DNA of 64,000 nt, from positions 39,755,001 through 39,819,000 of the forward strand of contig NC_069378.1 in assembly GCF_021730395.1 (NCBI RefSeq), read 5' to 3'. Both the position numbers and the translations under genes were made by a program. The notes under the pieces are model-generated. The model saw only the letters and a program-made list of their open reading frames with translations, was not told the origin of the DNA and did not search any database. This document shows positions 21,943 through 34,570 of this stretch, piece by piece. Numbering within the stretch: position 1 is the stretch's first letter; each line of letters opens with the position of its first letter. The DNA comes from Mercenaria mercenaria (taxonomy: Eukaryota; Mollusca; Bivalvia; Venerida; Veneridae).

Positions 21943-24229
21943 GTCGATATTCTTGCATAAAAAACGTAACACGACGACAAAAGCATTGTTTTCGTATGTG
22001 ATGGCTTTACGATTCCGGTGCATTTTTAGTTACCATTCGGTTGTTCTTGGAAACGGTAAACATAAAAAGCGTAATTTGAAGGTTTTTGATCATCTTATTT
22101 TTATTTCTAGTTATTATAAACGTTAAATTACCCATAATTTTGTATATAACTGAAAAATTTGATTATCAAGAACACAATTTTAAGAATAATAACTTTACTT
22201 TCGAATTATTTTGAGTACGAACACATTTATAGTTCGGATGGGTACGAAGGAAGTGACTAGCTTTCGAGGTTTATTATATGAAATCTGCGAAAACTCAGGT
22301 AAACATACCGAGTGGAACTAACAAAAATCATTAATATAATACCTAAAAAAGAGCAATAGCACAAGTTACACGCGATACTTATTTATTCACAGTTATTTAC
22401 AATAACTGAACGGACGCTTTGTAAAGAGAGTAAACTCTAAGAAAACTAGTGCGTACATTGATGGGGGCAGTACGTTTGGGGTCGGAAACTGATACAGCTA
22501 AACATACTATGGATTACATTGTATCAATAATGCTACAAGAAGAGGTTATTGTGGAAGAAACAAGACGCAGATGCCAAATATCAGTCTACGCAGAAATACA
22601 TACATACGTTCATGGCAAAGCATTTCAAAAATAAAAATCATGTATTAACAGCACGTGAATTGCCTTGCTTGCACATGATTTTCTCCCGTTTATACATAGG
22701 CGGATCCAGTTTAAAAAGTAGTTTTATGCAAGAATATCTGTTAACGTTGCATAAAAAAAATTCTGAAATTTTCCATGAGCTATATACAATAAAATGCAAT
22801 AGATGTTCAATAGACACCCGAAAATTGATCTAATATCTTTATTTTTGGTCCTTTTCAGCGAAATAGTTTAAATTATGACGGATAAGAACATATTAAATGT
22901 CAATATGTAACACACAGATTTCAGAGCATGCGAATTATTAACTTTATAACATTTTTTTCGGTGAATTATCCAAATATTAAATCGAAATATATTTGATATT
23001 TTCACTCTAAAAAATATCAAATATAATTTTCAATGGTAAGAAACTGGGAAAGTTTAGTCAAACATGAAATAAAGAGAAAATTTGTTTGTTTTACATTGTT
23101 TTACATGTAAGATCAAATTTAATATATTTTTTACTCATGAACACCATATCTTTACACTGAAACAAACACATATACTCTATAATGTATCATCTGTAAGGCA
23201 ACGCCACTAGCTCAACGTCATTGTGATACAATTAATCATGACCACCACGTGTTCAGTTCAATGTTTCTCGCCATTAAATGCATTTTCTACACCCTTCTAC
23301 GAACAAATAAACACTGTTCCTATGGTATTCCTGTCATAGTGACGAAATTGAGCACTGAACTGTGACGCATCAGGGAGCTCTTTAATTTTCAAAACATGAC
23401 TAGACTGAACTGCGAAGAGTCAGCAATATTCTCCTGGCCACTTTTTAAATTCCATGCTTTTAATAGAATGTCTTCTTCCGGACATTTTCTCTTTAACCTA
23501 ATGCAACAAAATATTTGTCTTTTTAGTTAGGCCTATGGTTGTTGCCTGATAACAAATATAACAAGCGCTGAGTCATTGCTTTTCAGGGATATATGTTGTT
23601 ATGTAGGCATTAAGTTGCCAACATGTTGCAGTTTGTTTGTCTTTTTTACGCGCGTGTTTGCTTGGCTGTGGTTTGCGGTGTAGGGACACTTGGTTTTTGG
23701 AGCTTACCTAGTTTTGGAAAAGGATGCACACATATTCATTGCAAATCGAATACAGTAAAATTAGGTTCAGTAGAAGAAGAATATTGTTACACATGTATAA
23801 TCATGTAAATAATTAAGACACTGTTTACTGTTGTACTACAGCGAACTATTTCCTATTGCATATATGACCTCCTTACATTCACTATGCACACAGAAAGGTA
23901 ATTTTACAGTAATTGTTCAAATATAAAGTTAGCATCAATCGCAAAACAAGACGAAAACTACATAAATGTATACATATACATGCATTTTGCTAATTGCCTT
24001 TTGCTACTTGGATTTTATGTTTTGTTGTTTATGTTTTACTTTTTGCGTTTTTGCTTTTTCCGACGGTCATGTTTAAGATACAGTCCCGACTGCTTAAATT
24101 TAAAATCTGCTTATTTTTTTTTTTTACTTTACGTAAAGTTATTGTAAAGATATAGTCATATAATTGTATAATATTTGTTCTTTTTTAGATAAAAAAGCAC
24201 AATCAATCTGACTAACCTACACGATCTTT
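21943..24229. other. AT-rich region, no supported gene
   Basis: No recognisable coding sequence; small frames here are short and unconvincing. A simple repeat of TTTTGCTT/TTTTGCGTT words lies at 23995-24060 and resembles, on the other strand, the one at 34860-34960. Confidence 0.45.
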
Positions 24230-25015
24230 TAGGAGATGATTTCAACCAGACTGAATCACAATAAGCAAAAAAAAAATCTTTTTGATGTTATTCCAAAATC
24301 CATATCAGTCTACGGTTTTGCTGATGATCATATAGCAAATAAAAGCTTTCGTCCCATATCTGTTTCCGTAGAATGACAAGCGATCGGAGACTTTGATAAG
24401 TGCGAAGTAAATTATAATCAATGACCAGATGAATAGAAACAAACTGAAAATAAACACCTCCAAAACTGAATTTATTATGTTTGGTAGCAGACCTGAACTG
24501 AACAAATGTTTTTCAAATTCCATTAACATTTCTGGTGATGATGCCAAACGTGAAAGCACAATTAGATATCTCGGTGCATTTCTTGATGAAACATTGAACA
24601 TGTAAATCGCAAATTTCTTACAGCTATGTTGAATTACCTACGAATTAAGAACGTCCGAAAATATTTAACCAAAGCAGACACTGGAGTTTTAGTTTTGCTT
24701 CAAGTTATTTCACATCTGGATTATTGCAATGTCATACTAAGCAAGAATTGAGTTTCATATATAGCTGTCACACTGGCAAAGTACCTATGTATTTAACAGA
24801 ATTGCTTACAGAGTATATTCCTAGTAGACAAGGTTTGAGATCGTCTGAAAATTCTGAATGCCGTTATGTTGTTCCATACAAGTGCAAAACATTCAATGAT
24901 AGAAGTTTCTGTACCATTGGTCTAAGTACCATTGGTCTAAAACTTTGGAATGAACTGCCGTTAGAACTACGCAAAAGTAAATCACTTGAAACATTAAAAA
25001 AATCTTAAGACACTG
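24230..25015 (+). mobile_element. LINE reverse transcriptase fragment, deleted
   Basis: The + strand reads VYGFADDHIANKSF (RT catalytic box), then NRNKLKINTSKTEFIMFGSR, then STIRYLGAFLDETLNM. A short YLRIKNVRKYLTKADTGVLV follows, then SHLDYCNVILS. After a large deletion come the C-terminal IPSRQGLRSSENSECRYVVP and LKLWNELPLELRKSKSLE, ending at a stop at 25008. This is the order of an L2/CR1-type LINE. A 15-bp direct duplication (GTACCATTGGTCTAA-like) lies at 24912-24941. The copy is dead and has lost the thumb region. Confidence 0.75.
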
Positions 25016-25789
25016 TATTTCAGAGATTTCATGGCATTGTTTTAAATTTTTTGATAACTGTTTATTATACGAAAACAGCAGGTGATAGTTCTTAAATTTT
25101 TGTAAAAGGTTTTACATAACATTTATATCTCCAAGTAGACTGGCTCCCGTCCCTGTGTTTGTTCTTATTTACATATATACAAGTTTATTCATTAAGAGGG
25201 AAGTAACTCCAGCAGGTTGTTTCTACATTGACATTTTTTATTGCCCCTGGCTCCGAACATAGGGACTGGTGAAAGTTGGCTTACAGTGTCTCACAAATTT
25301 TGAACATTTGTGAGACAAATTCCCATTAATTTCTTTCAGTGATAATCAGCTGCTATCACTGTGACATGTTATCTAAGGGTTTCATGTGCTAACCACCATT
25401 TAATGAGCCGAAGCTAATTTACCGATTTATGGCCTGCCCTCAGCTTGTAATGGCTTATCAGGCAACAGGAATGTACTTTCATACAAAAGGGATGCATATT
25501 AATTAACAAAAGATTTGTGATGTATTTTCAAGAATTATATCATTCTATACCTTTAATAGAGAAATGGGTGAAGCTATACTTAAAGGTCTAAAAAATTTAA
25601 AATAATTATGAACAAAATTTTAATAAGACCAAACCAAGAGCGTGTTGTAAAAGGGTATTAAAAAGTAAATGATGTTTTATTCTGGCAGTGGCAAAAGCTT
25701 AACTTTTGAAATTGCTCCATTTGCATTTGATTTTTTCCATAATGACAGCACACAATGTACCATAATTGTTGTATCATCTCTTGTGGCTC

Positions 25790-27066
25790 TGTGAAATTAA
25801 AAAAGGAGGTGTAAAGGCATTGTATTTACAGGATATATACAAAGGAAAAAATGAAGTAAAATATATATAACAGTTACATGAATGCAAAGCCGATATAATT
25901 TTTGCTAGTCCAGAGTCACTGATCTGTCAAAGAACAGGGCCCTTAAAGCAATGTTCAGGGATGAAGCACACTTCACAAAGAAGTTTGAATGAAATTATTT
26001 ATATCATTTTGTCACAAAGTTTAGCTAAATTGAATAAATAATGGGAAAATGATAGTCAGAAAGAAACATCAAAGAACATTTTAATTGTACTCTGTATGAA
26101 CTAGTACAATATGAAATGACAGCAGTATATTAAAACAATTTAAGGTTTTTACCAAATAGGTCTTACATATAAACAGAGTATAATCATAATAATTATCTTG
26201 CTAAATACTTATACAAAAAGCTTACATGATGATACAAATCAACACCCCTAAAGTAATTTTACTGGATTTTTTGCAAGGATCCAATTACTGTAAAAATACA
26301 GGCTATAGCCTGAGAAAAGTTTTGATGGCATGAGAAAATATAATGTCTGATGATTTGATGGTTTGTTTTATTTGCAAAAGTCTCATAACTGATATACCTG
26401 CAAAAGTGTTGTGATTTGGTATAATACCATCATGTTTGTGATGTACAGTCAAAAATATAATATTAGTGTTCACATAGACAAATAATAAATTCTTCTTGGG
26501 CATTAATCGATGAATCACATTTTCATAATATACACAAAAACAAACATTTATTGCTACTACTTTCTTATAAACTTAAAATTCATTTTTTTTGTAAGTCCTA
26601 TCTCTATTTAAAGACACAAAACGATCGCCAAATTTCTGGTATTTTCTGTTTTATGTAAGCATATTTAGTGTAGTTCAACTGGTTACAAAAGGCATCCATG
26701 AGCATGATACAGATTTTGTTCTTTTAAATTGGACTCCAATCAAATGAAAATAAAAGTCTCTTCCAAATGAAAATCAGAAAAAAATGCGTTTTTAGAAAAT
26801 TTGCAAGAAATAACTTCCAAGTTTTTCATAAGCATGTATGTGTAGCATACAATGATAATACATAACGACAAATTAGAGTGAACTCATTATAAATATTATA
26901 AATCAAGATATAAATGAATAAGAAAATACAGAAATGTAGAGCAACATAACAAACTACGTGACAGAAAATCACATAAAATGTCACTCCTATTTAACATACA
27001 AGTAATGAATTTATACACTGAGGTTGCGCCCCGCGTCGAAGCCGGACCCTTCCCACCAAAAAGTAG
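25790..27066. other. interior of the 3.78-kb element, no gene
   Basis: AT-rich sequence with no counterpart in the other copy and no convincing reading frame. A GC-rich snippet GCGCCCCGCGTCGAAGCCGG lies near 27026. Confidence 0.45.
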
Positions 27067-27126
27067 TTTTACTAAATGACATTGGACATTTTGAGCTCGA
27101 CTATCCAAAGAATAGACATTGGACAT

Positions 27127-28154
27127 TTTGAGCTCGACTATTCGAAGAATAGTCTAGCTATTTTACTCACCCTGGCGTTGGCGTCACACCTTGGTTAAGT
27201 TTTGCATGCAAGTATATACATACAGCTATCATTTAAAGGCATATAGCTTTGAAACTTATTTTTTTCTTTTTCTAGGCCAATTACCAAACTCACTGGGCCA
27301 AGTTCCATAACTCTGACAAATTATGCCACCTTTTGGACTTAGAAAATCCTGGTTAAAGTTTTACATGCAAGTTACTATCTCCAAAACTAATGCAGATATT
27401 GAATTGAAACTTTACATGTGTCTTCGGGGTTATAAAACTAGTAGATAGCATCAAATCCCATAACTCTGACCTGCATTTTGGCCAAGTTATGCCCCTTTTT
27501 ACTTAGAAAATCCTGGTTAAAGTTTTGCATGCAAGTACATACAGTTATTACTTAAAGGCATATAGCTTTGAAACTTATTTTTTCTTTTTTTAGATCAAAT
27601 ACCTACCTCACTGGGTCAAGTCCCTTAACTCCGACATGTACTTTGGGCAAATTATGCCCCCTTTTGGACTTAGAAAATCCTGGTTAACATTTTACATACA
27701 AGTTACTATCTCAAAAACTAATGTAGATATTGAATTGAAACTTTACATGTGTCTTCGGGATTATAAAACTAGTTGATAGCACCAAGTCCCATAACTCTGA
27801 CCTGCATTTTGGCCAAGTTATGCCCCCTATATACTTAGAAAATCCTGGTTAAAGTTTTGCATGCAAGTACATACAGCTATTACTTAAAGGCATATAGCTT
27901 TGAAACTTTTTTTTCTTTTACTAAATTACCAACCTCACTGGAACAAGTCCCATAACTCTGACATGTACATCAGATTATGCCCCCTTTTGAACATAAAACT
28001 TCAGGTTAAAGTTTTGCATGCAAGTTTCCCAAAACTAATGCAGACTCTGGATTGAAACTCTAAATATATTTTAACATTTAGGGTAACATTTTCCTGCTTC
28101 TGGGACAATACTTCGAATAGTCGAGCATTGGCTGTCTTATGGACAGCGCTTGCT
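27127..28154 (+). mobile_element. HINE-like (non-autonomous Helentron) element
   Basis: The 5' end is TTGAGCTCGACTATTCGAAG. Near the 3' end is the inverted counterpart TTCGAATAGTCGAGC, then a hairpin GCTGTCTTATGGACAGC and the terminus GCTTGCT. Between them lie about 165-bp tandem units (CCTGGTTAAAGTTTTGCATG...CATAACTCTGAC). Subterminal inverted repeats, internal tandem repeats and a 3' hairpin with no protein are the layout described for Helentron-associated elements. The 5' end is partly duplicated just upstream (27080-27126). Confidence 0.65.
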
Positions 28155-28989
28155 ATTTTAATTATTTGTTTATTTAAATATTTTCACAATTTTCCAATGT
28201 ATGCCCCATATAAATGTACTTTTTTATATAAAACCTTTAGGATATGCAACGCGCGAGTCATACGTAGTCGAGTCATTAGCACAATTTCTACAGCAAATTT
28301 CGATGTACTCATCTTCCGAAATATTAATACCCAAACTTGCTCAATTATGTACCACAAGTCTGTTTTTTCTTGACCATGAAAGAAGCGCTGTCTTTCTTTT
28401 CCGTTTTCTTTCATTTATGCACATAGAATACATTTGAATTTTTTGATGTAAGGGTTAATTTTACCATACCACCTTCATTTGGTGGAGTTTCCATAATTAA
28501 CAATTAATAAAAATTTTAATTCATAAAAAGATCAAGAGTATATGTTAATTCCAACTAAATATCCGCATACAATATCTTCATACTTACATTTACTATTAAA
28601 CTATTCAATCAAGAATGGGCTCAATATTATACTTTTCCAGAAAATAACAACATCTTGGATGTTTTCTCAAATGACCCTTATCAAATTGGTAAGGAGAACT
28701 TGTCATTAGGTAGGATAGTTAATTGCCTTACAATTGATAGGGTTCTCAGTAGTTAACAGTTTACAGGGGTAATCTAGGGTTACACTGGCCAACTTTCACC
28801 AGGCTGTATGGTTCAGCCATCAGATAGAATGTGCTATTTTAGAGGCTTAAGATTTTTTAATTTTGCTTGCAGTATTTATATAAAAAATAACCATGCAGCC
28901 AGGGAGCCAGGCTAATTTCCAAGGTTTGTTTAATTAAACGCATTTGTTGGTACAGGCTCTGTGGGTAGGGTAGTGTGTAGTATTTCTTT

Positions 28990-29720
28990 TTTAGCTCACC
29001 TGAGAAATGCTCATGGCGAGCTATTGTGATCACGCTGTGTCCGTTGTGCGTCCGTACGTCCGTGCGTGCGTCCGTCGTCGACAATTGTGTTTAAAAGACA
29101 TCTCCAAAACCACTGAAAGGATTTTGATGAAACTTGGCATGGGTGTTTCTTGGATGGTCCTCTACCAAAGTTATTTAAACGGTTCCGCTTGGTTGCACAT
29201 AGGGGGTGCCAGAGCTAAAAATAGAAAAATCTTCAAACGACATCTACTCCTAAACCGATGGTCAGATTTTGAAATAAATTCATGAAAATGGTCACTATGC
29301 CACCCTCTGTCAAGATTGTTCAAATTATATTGATTCGTCAAAAAACATGGCCGCCAGAGGGCGTGGTCACTTTTCCCTATATGTATATAGTGTAAACTGT
29401 AAAACTCTTCTTGTATGAAACGGCTTGCTTGATTTTAAAATAATTTCACACAAATGGTCCTTGTGTGACCTTCTACCAAGATTGTTCAAAGTATTTTGAT
29501 TTGTCAAAAAACATGGCCGCCAGAGGGCGTGGCCACTTCTTCCTATATGTATATAGTGGAAACTTTAAAAATCTTCTTGTGTGAAACTGCTGGTCCGATT
29601 TTAGAATACATGCAATTTTACACAAATAGTGAAGCAGGATATTGCAAAAATACTTCAGTTGATGATACAAGCATCAAATTTACAGTACAGTAACTACCTG
29701 GCATACGCTTTAACATAAGA
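28990..29720 (+). repeat. mollusc-type tandem repeat element A
   Basis: It starts TTAGCTCACCTGAG, followed by a CGTCCGTGCGTGCGTCCGTC run, then about 165-bp units containing ACATGGCCGCCAGAGGGCGT and CCCTATATGTATATAGTG (copies at about 29345 and 29510). Related units occur at 33950-34260. There is no coding content. Confidence 0.65.
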
Positions 29721-29739
29721 TCAAGGGCCACTTGAAATA

Positions 29740-29800
29740 ATGTCGTTTTCAAGATGGCCGCCGCGAAAACAAAATGGCCGCCATTTTGTTTTTACTTTTC
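29740..29800. promoter_or_regulatory. YY1-like sites in repeat
   Basis: AAGATGGCCGCC and a GCCGCCATTTTG palindrome-like pair. The latter contains the reverse complement of the YY1 consensus AAAATGGCGGC. Probably a chance feature of the repeat family. Confidence 0.2.
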
Positions 29801-29859
29801 AGTACTTTATTTGAAGCAATCATGTAATACATTAAAACGATAGCATTTCTATGACCCCA

Positions 29860-30320
29860 GCATCTACTGATGCCGGAGACATATAGTGATTGTCCTGTCC
29901 GTCCGTCCGTTTGTTCGTTCGTCCGTTCGTCCACGCGAGGTTAACCAAATGGGACCGTTTCGTCTTGCATCAATACCCCTTACTAGAATGATTTGATACT
30001 AATACAGATGTAACCTGTGACCATTCCTCATCTTCAGACATCACCTGACCTCAGCTTGGCCTTGATCTTGACCTCATTTTGGACTTAGGTTGCTTTATAT
30101 GGGCCATCTCTTAGTTAACCAAATGGGACCGTTTCGTCTAGCATCAATACCCCTTACAAGAATGAATTGATACAAATACAGATGTAAACTGTGACCATTC
30201 CTCATCTTCAAACATCACCTGACCTCAATTTGACCTTGACCTCGTTTGACCTTGACCTCGTTTGGTACAAAATCTACCGACAAGGATGCCACTGGGGGCA
30301 TCAAGCGTTTATTGAACGCA
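29860..30320 (+). repeat. repeat element B with internal duplication
   Basis: It begins near GCCGGAGACATATAGTG with a GTCCGTCCGTTCG-type run. Two units of about 180 bp share GTTAACCAAATGGGACCGTT and CATTCCTCATCTTCA. It ends near GATGCCACTGGGGGCATCAAG. Non-coding and repeat-like. Confidence 0.55.
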
Positions 30321-30784
30321 GCTCCTTGGTTTTATTTATATACTTCCGTTTCAGTTTAGAACAGAATATCAATCTGTAGTATTCATTCTTTTAATTTGTA
30401 ATCAATTTTGTATGACTAAGCTCATGGCTTAGACATCTCAACACTTAAGTTTTTATAACTTGCAGTTTTGTTTTCGAACAATGGTAAAATCTGGAGCACA
30501 CCAACCAATGTAAGTTTTATATACATTACACTCAGATTACATTCAATGCAATAAATTAACATCGTTAGAAAATGCGTCTTATAAACCACGAGGTGATAAA
30601 GAAATAAGACAGCGTGAGCACTTGCACAGTCAAGAGCAACATTTTCTTATAAGGCAAGCCTTAAGAAACTATTTCTGTTGATTTACTATACCCATGAAAC
30701 TATACACATCGGAAATCGTGTTCTAACCGAACAAAAAGAAATATGCATATACTGCATTTAGTCATTTTCTTAACAGTTGCAACA
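30321..30784. other. no gene seen
   Basis: AT-rich spacer without recognisable content. Confidence 0.45.
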
Positions 30785-31150
30785 TCAAATTGCTGTGCAT
30801 AACAGACCTAAGTGGTGGCACTTGCAATTTCCAGTACAGGAAGTCCTTTTGCAGCCACACCTTTGAAGGACCTGGAAACATTCAGATATAACCGCCAATT
30901 CCATCCGATAAGGGATCCACACATTGTCCTGCTTCAGCCATCCCGGGTTTGACGGAGGCGGCAGTTGCTGCATGGTAACAGCTGCTTTACCCCAGACATG
31001 GCCTGTCTGAAAAATTGCTCGCTTGATGAATTGTTTCAGAGTACCTTTTGTTGGTGGAATCGAATTATACACTCTTTGTTTCCGGGCAAACAAATGAAGT
31101 CGAGCTTCATCCATCTTGCATGTCGTGCTTGATCGAGCATACAATATAAC
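30785..31150 (-). CDS. Cys-rich C-terminal exon, unidentified
   Basis: A minus-strand frame of about 120 codons without its own ATG at the 5' end, entered through an acceptor-like TTTTAG near 31150. It reads SSTTCKMDEARLHLFARKQR, then IPPTKGTLKQFIKRAIFQTG, LPPPSNPGW, and ends in a cysteine-rich tail with CGCKRTSCTGNCKCHHLGLLC before the stop. The tail pattern C-x-C-x4-C-x3-C-x-C-x6-C recalls small metal-binding motifs. I have the impression that similar proteins recur in many copies in invertebrate genomes, so it may belong to a mobile element. A SINE sits immediately upstream. It is clearly coding-derived; the function is unknown. Confidence 0.5.
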   Translation of the reverse strand, partial: VILYARSSTTCKMDEARLHLFARKQRVYNSIPPTKGTLKQFIKRAIFQTGHVWGKAAVTMQQLPPPSNPGWLKQDNVWIPYRMELAVISECFQVLQRCGCKRTSCTGNCKCHHLGLLCTAI

Positions 31151-31159
31151 TAAAATTAA

Positions 31160-31400
31160 CCGCCTCGATAGCCTAGTGGTAGAGCGTCCGCTTCGAGTGT
31201 GGGAGGTCGTGGGTTCGATCCCCGGCCGCGTTGTACCAAAGACGTGAAAAATGGTACCAGTAGCTCCCTTGCTTGGCGCTCAGCATTTAAAGGGGGAAAT
31301 TGGCCTCTTCTCTCATACTCTCGTGGCGATGGATACCATCAGGAATGAGGTGTCGAGAGTGATTAATATAAGCTGTAGAACTTCCTTCACAATCAACCTA
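31160..31400 (+). mobile_element. tRNA-derived SINE
   Basis: A tRNA-like head (31161-31235) has an A box TAGCCTAGTGGTAGAGCG and a B box GGTTCGATCCC. It is followed by a non-tRNA body containing CCTTGCTTGGCGCTCAGCAT and ATGGATACCATCAGGAATGAG, and ends ACCTAAAATAAAT. The flanks CTAAAATTAA and CTAAAATAAA may be an imperfect target duplication. The acceptor stem does not pair well and the body continues, so I call it a SINE and not a tRNA gene. Confidence 0.75.
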
Positions 31401-31858
31401 AAATAAATTATGTATAAACTAACTAAAACATTTTCTAATGTATCCATTTCCTACTCAGTTATTGTGTATTTGGCAACACTGGGACTATGAAATACTTTGA
31501 ACTATAGCTGTTTCACAAACATTCCATTCCTGCCATGCAGATTTCTCGCCTTTGTCGACAAATGCAGAAACAGTGTCGCAACGGGTAAAAGCAAGAAACA
31601 ATGGCAATGCCTCTGAGTGAGGACCAAGTAAGCAAGCCACAAAACATCAATACACTGCCGTAGCAAGAACTAACTAAAAATTGTAATTGTTCGGTTTCCT
31701 GTCAATGAGGCATGCTTTGCATGAACAAATATACGATTATCGGCTTCATCGTGATTGCATGGAGTAAGCGCATTTCTGTTTATATATCAATTGCAAACAA
31801 TATCGGCACCTTTTGTTGCTATGATCATTTTATTGGTTTGCACAGTTATCATTATACC
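31401..31858. other. no gene seen
   Basis: Ordinary AT-rich sequence without a supported feature. Confidence 0.45.
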
Positions 31859-32370
31859 CCGAGATATCTAGGGGCTATTCTGGATTCCAGTCCGTCCGTC
31901 TGTATACGGAATTTGTACGCGCTATTTCTCAGCAATTATTTGCCAGTTTTTAATCAAACCTTGTAATTATTATCAGTACAAAGCCAAGTTGCGCATGTTG
32001 ATTTTTCACTTAGTTATGACCCTTTATTTTTCTTTCTTTATATGTATATGGAAAACTTTTGTCCGCGCTATTTCTCGGTCATCATATGCGAGACTTTTAT
32101 CAAACCTTGCAATTATTATTCGTACCATGTCAAGTTGTACATGTGCAAAGCATGTTCCATTTGAATTATTTTTCACATAGTTATAACCCTTTATTATTTT
32201 TTTCTATATATGTATATGGAAAAAATGTTCGCGCTACTTATCAGTCATTGTATGCCAGACTTTTATCACACCTTGTTATTTACTATTATCATTGGTACCA
32301 AGTGTAGTTATGCATGTGCAAAACACGTTCCATTTGAATGATTTTTGACTAAGTTGTTGCCCTTTATTTG
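31859..32370 (+). repeat. ~150-bp tandem repeat, about 3 copies
   Basis: The units share CGCGCTATTTCTC, GCCAGACTTTTATCA, CATGTTCCATTTGAATTATTT and ATATGTATATGGAAAA. The array follows a GTCCGTCCGTCTG run near 31894. Small frames inside it are repeat by-products. Confidence 0.65.
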
Positions 32371-32838
32371 TTTGAAATACGAACAGAGTTACATTGGATT
32401 TTTTAACATACTTTATTTGTTAAGTATAACTAGTTTATGACCCTTGGTGATATATTAAAATAAGAAAGTGGAAACCCACAGGTCTCAAAACACGACATAA
32501 ACGAAAATGTTGCAGGCTTGATTTGATTTGTGGTTATGGAGCCTTCATATCACAGAAACTGCCAAAAGACAAAATTAAAAAGCAGATTACATGGTCCCTT
32601 GTCCATGACCTTGACCTACTGACTTAATTTCTTCCTTTTTAAGATATTGCCACAAAATTCGAACCACTTGTACAGTTTTGAACAAACATTTCAAAACTGA
32701 TTTTCAGTGACCTTGATCTTGATCTACTTTCTTCTTTTTAAGGTACAGCAGTGAAGTATGGACATCTTATACAGTTTCGCACACCATTTTTGTGCGTCTT
32801 TGTACATTTTCTTCCTGTACAATATACAAAGCAATGTA
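32371..32838. other. no gene seen; GACCTTGA-rich repeat
   Basis: Two imperfect units containing GACCTTGA and TTTCTTCTTTTTAAG (about 32590-32745). Nothing coding that I can support. Confidence 0.4.
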
Positions 32839-33264
32839 TCATATTTCAATAACCCTGTTCCTCTGACAATAAGCTGATATCTGGGGGTATTCATCACCAT
32901 TAGTGATACGTCTTGTTTTATCCGCACGAAAACTAAATAGTTTAGTTTTATTTTCAACGCATCTTAAGAAAGCTATTCCATAGTTTAGGAGGTCTTCTAT
33001 TAAACTCTTTTCAACATTATCAAGAGTTTGAAATAGAACATAAACAAAAGCACAGATACAACTTACAATGATATATTCAAATTTGGTATCTGCTAATACA
33101 AAGTATGTACTATTATAATTTGAAGGCCAAGGAACTATCCTTTTACCGCCTTCAATATATATTTTAACATTTTGCTGTATGGGATATGACTTGTTTTTTT
33201 TTTGTTTTTTTTTTTTATACATATACGTATTGAAGTTGTCACTGAACCCTATGCTGAAAAACAT
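32839..33264 (-). CDS. possible exon(s), minus strand, uncertain
   Basis: A 141-codon frame. One part, IYIEGGKRIVPWPSNYNSTY to about 33075, is bounded by an acceptor-like CCATACAG and a perfect donor GTAAGT, so it could be a 100-base exon. The downstream part could be a second exon or, in another frame, a LINE tail. Poly-A and poly-T runs lie inside the frame. A frame of this length is only mildly unexpected by chance in this AT-rich window. Confidence 0.25.
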   Translation of the reverse strand: MFFSIGFSDNFNTYMYKKKKQKKNKSYPIQQNVKIYIEGGKRIVPWPSNYNSTYFVLADTKFEYIIVSCICAFVYVLFQTLDNVEKSLIEDLLNYGIAFLRCVENKTKLFSFRADKTRRITNGDEYPQISAYCQRNRVIEI

Positions 33265-33949
33265 AACATTATTAACTATATCAGTGTGCCCTTTTAGTGT
33301 TTGTAGTTCATTCTATAAAATCATTACACATATCATTTAATTAAAGATTTTGTTTTAGCTGATTAGCAGTGGTTCAGTACTGTCATGATTTTGAGACTGT
33401 TTCTCAGTGAAACAGAGCAAGAAATGCAGGATAGAACAGAGAAGAGATTGAAAAGAAGAGACGTCCATATAAACCATATTAGCTTATTTCAGGCCAGTAT
33501 CATAATAATATGTTTTCAGATTTATCTGGGACCAGGATCTAATCAATAGTCGATGGTTATAGCACTGAAAGTAGAAGACTCATACTTGGCCGTTATAAGA
33601 GCGTTATCTAAAAGTCTAGCGGTCATTTTAAAGATGGCGACCTTCTTAAATGGGTCGATATTTGGAAAAGGCAACATTAAAAATAAAACTATCAGCTTAT
33701 GGGAACAAATTGATAGGGAAAAACATGTTACATCCCAACAAATATGATATTTTAGAAACTTACAGATCCTGATTATATGAAAAATGCCTCAATTCTGACA
33801 GCCATTTTGAAATTTGGTGGCCATCTTGAAAATGGATGATTTTTAGATGGCCCTCGATCATTTTTGAATCGGGACCATATGATGAACATTAAGTATAAAT
33901 TTCATACTTGTATCATCAAGTGAAATATTTCCTTGGATTTTCACACTAA
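33265..33949. other. no supported gene
   Basis: AT-rich to mixed sequence with repeated 'ATCTTGAAAATGG'-type words linking it to the repeat that follows. No coding call. Confidence 0.4.
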
Positions 33950-34330
33950 GCTGCTCCACTAAAATGGTCATTGTGTGACCCTCTACCAAGATTGTTCAAA
34001 TTATTTTGATTTGCCAAAACAACAACAAAAAAAAAACAAAACAAAAAACAACACATGTGGCCGCCAGTGGGCGTGGTCACCTTTCCCTATATGTATATAG
34101 TGGAAACTTTAAATATCTTCTTGTTTGAAACTGCTAGCCCGATTTAAAAAATAATTTTACACAAATGGTTCTTGTGTGACACTCTACCGAGATAGTTCAA
34201 ATTATATCGATTCGACAAAAACATGGCTGCCAGGGGGTGTGGTCACTTTTCCCTTTATGTATACCATACTTATCTAAATTATTGCCCTAAAGTAAATAAA
34301 AAATGCCACGCCCCAGTGTCTGACATGTAC
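33950..34330 (+). repeat. tandem repeat element A, second location
   Basis: Units with GTGTGACCCTCTACCAAGAT, GGCCGCCAGTGGGCGTGGTC and CCCTATATGTATATAGTG match the family at 28990-29720. Confidence 0.6.
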
Positions 34331-34570
34331 TTACTATAGGCTTTTATATTAGAAACTTTGAAAATCTTCTCTGAATCAATAATAGCTAGAACCTTGACAT
34401 TTGGCGTGTGATATTAGATTTGTAATGTCTACCGTAATTGTTCAAATTATTGCTCCAGGTTCAAAAGTGTGCGTGACATGTATATAAAATAGGCTTACAT
34501 AGAAGAAACCTAACTGTACTTATACGCTTGAAGCTTTGTACACAATGACCTTCTTGTTTAAATAGTATAT

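Larger units (their letters stand above)
25136..28914 (-). mobile_element. 3.78-kb TIR element, 9-bp TSD, inverse copy
   Basis: The element reads TAGACTGGCTCCC at the left and GGGAGCCAGGCTA at the right. It is flanked by ATCTCCAAG (25127-25135) and ATTTCCAAG (28915-28923), a 9-bp duplication with one change. About 640 bp at the left (25136-25780) match the right end of the copy at 4837-7799, and about 550 bp at the right (28360-28914) match its left end, so it lies in inverse orientation. The interior is different and includes the HINE-like element at 27127-28154. No transposase was found. Confidence 0.75.

Noticed and set aside
21387-22126. Overlapping frames of 61-148 codons around 21.4-22.1 kb
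   Set aside because: They cross G/C runs and the palindrome at 21842-21942, have no recognisable domain, and compete on both strands.
31160-31235. Possible functional tRNA gene
   Set aside because: The acceptor stem pairs poorly and a SINE body and tail follow directly.
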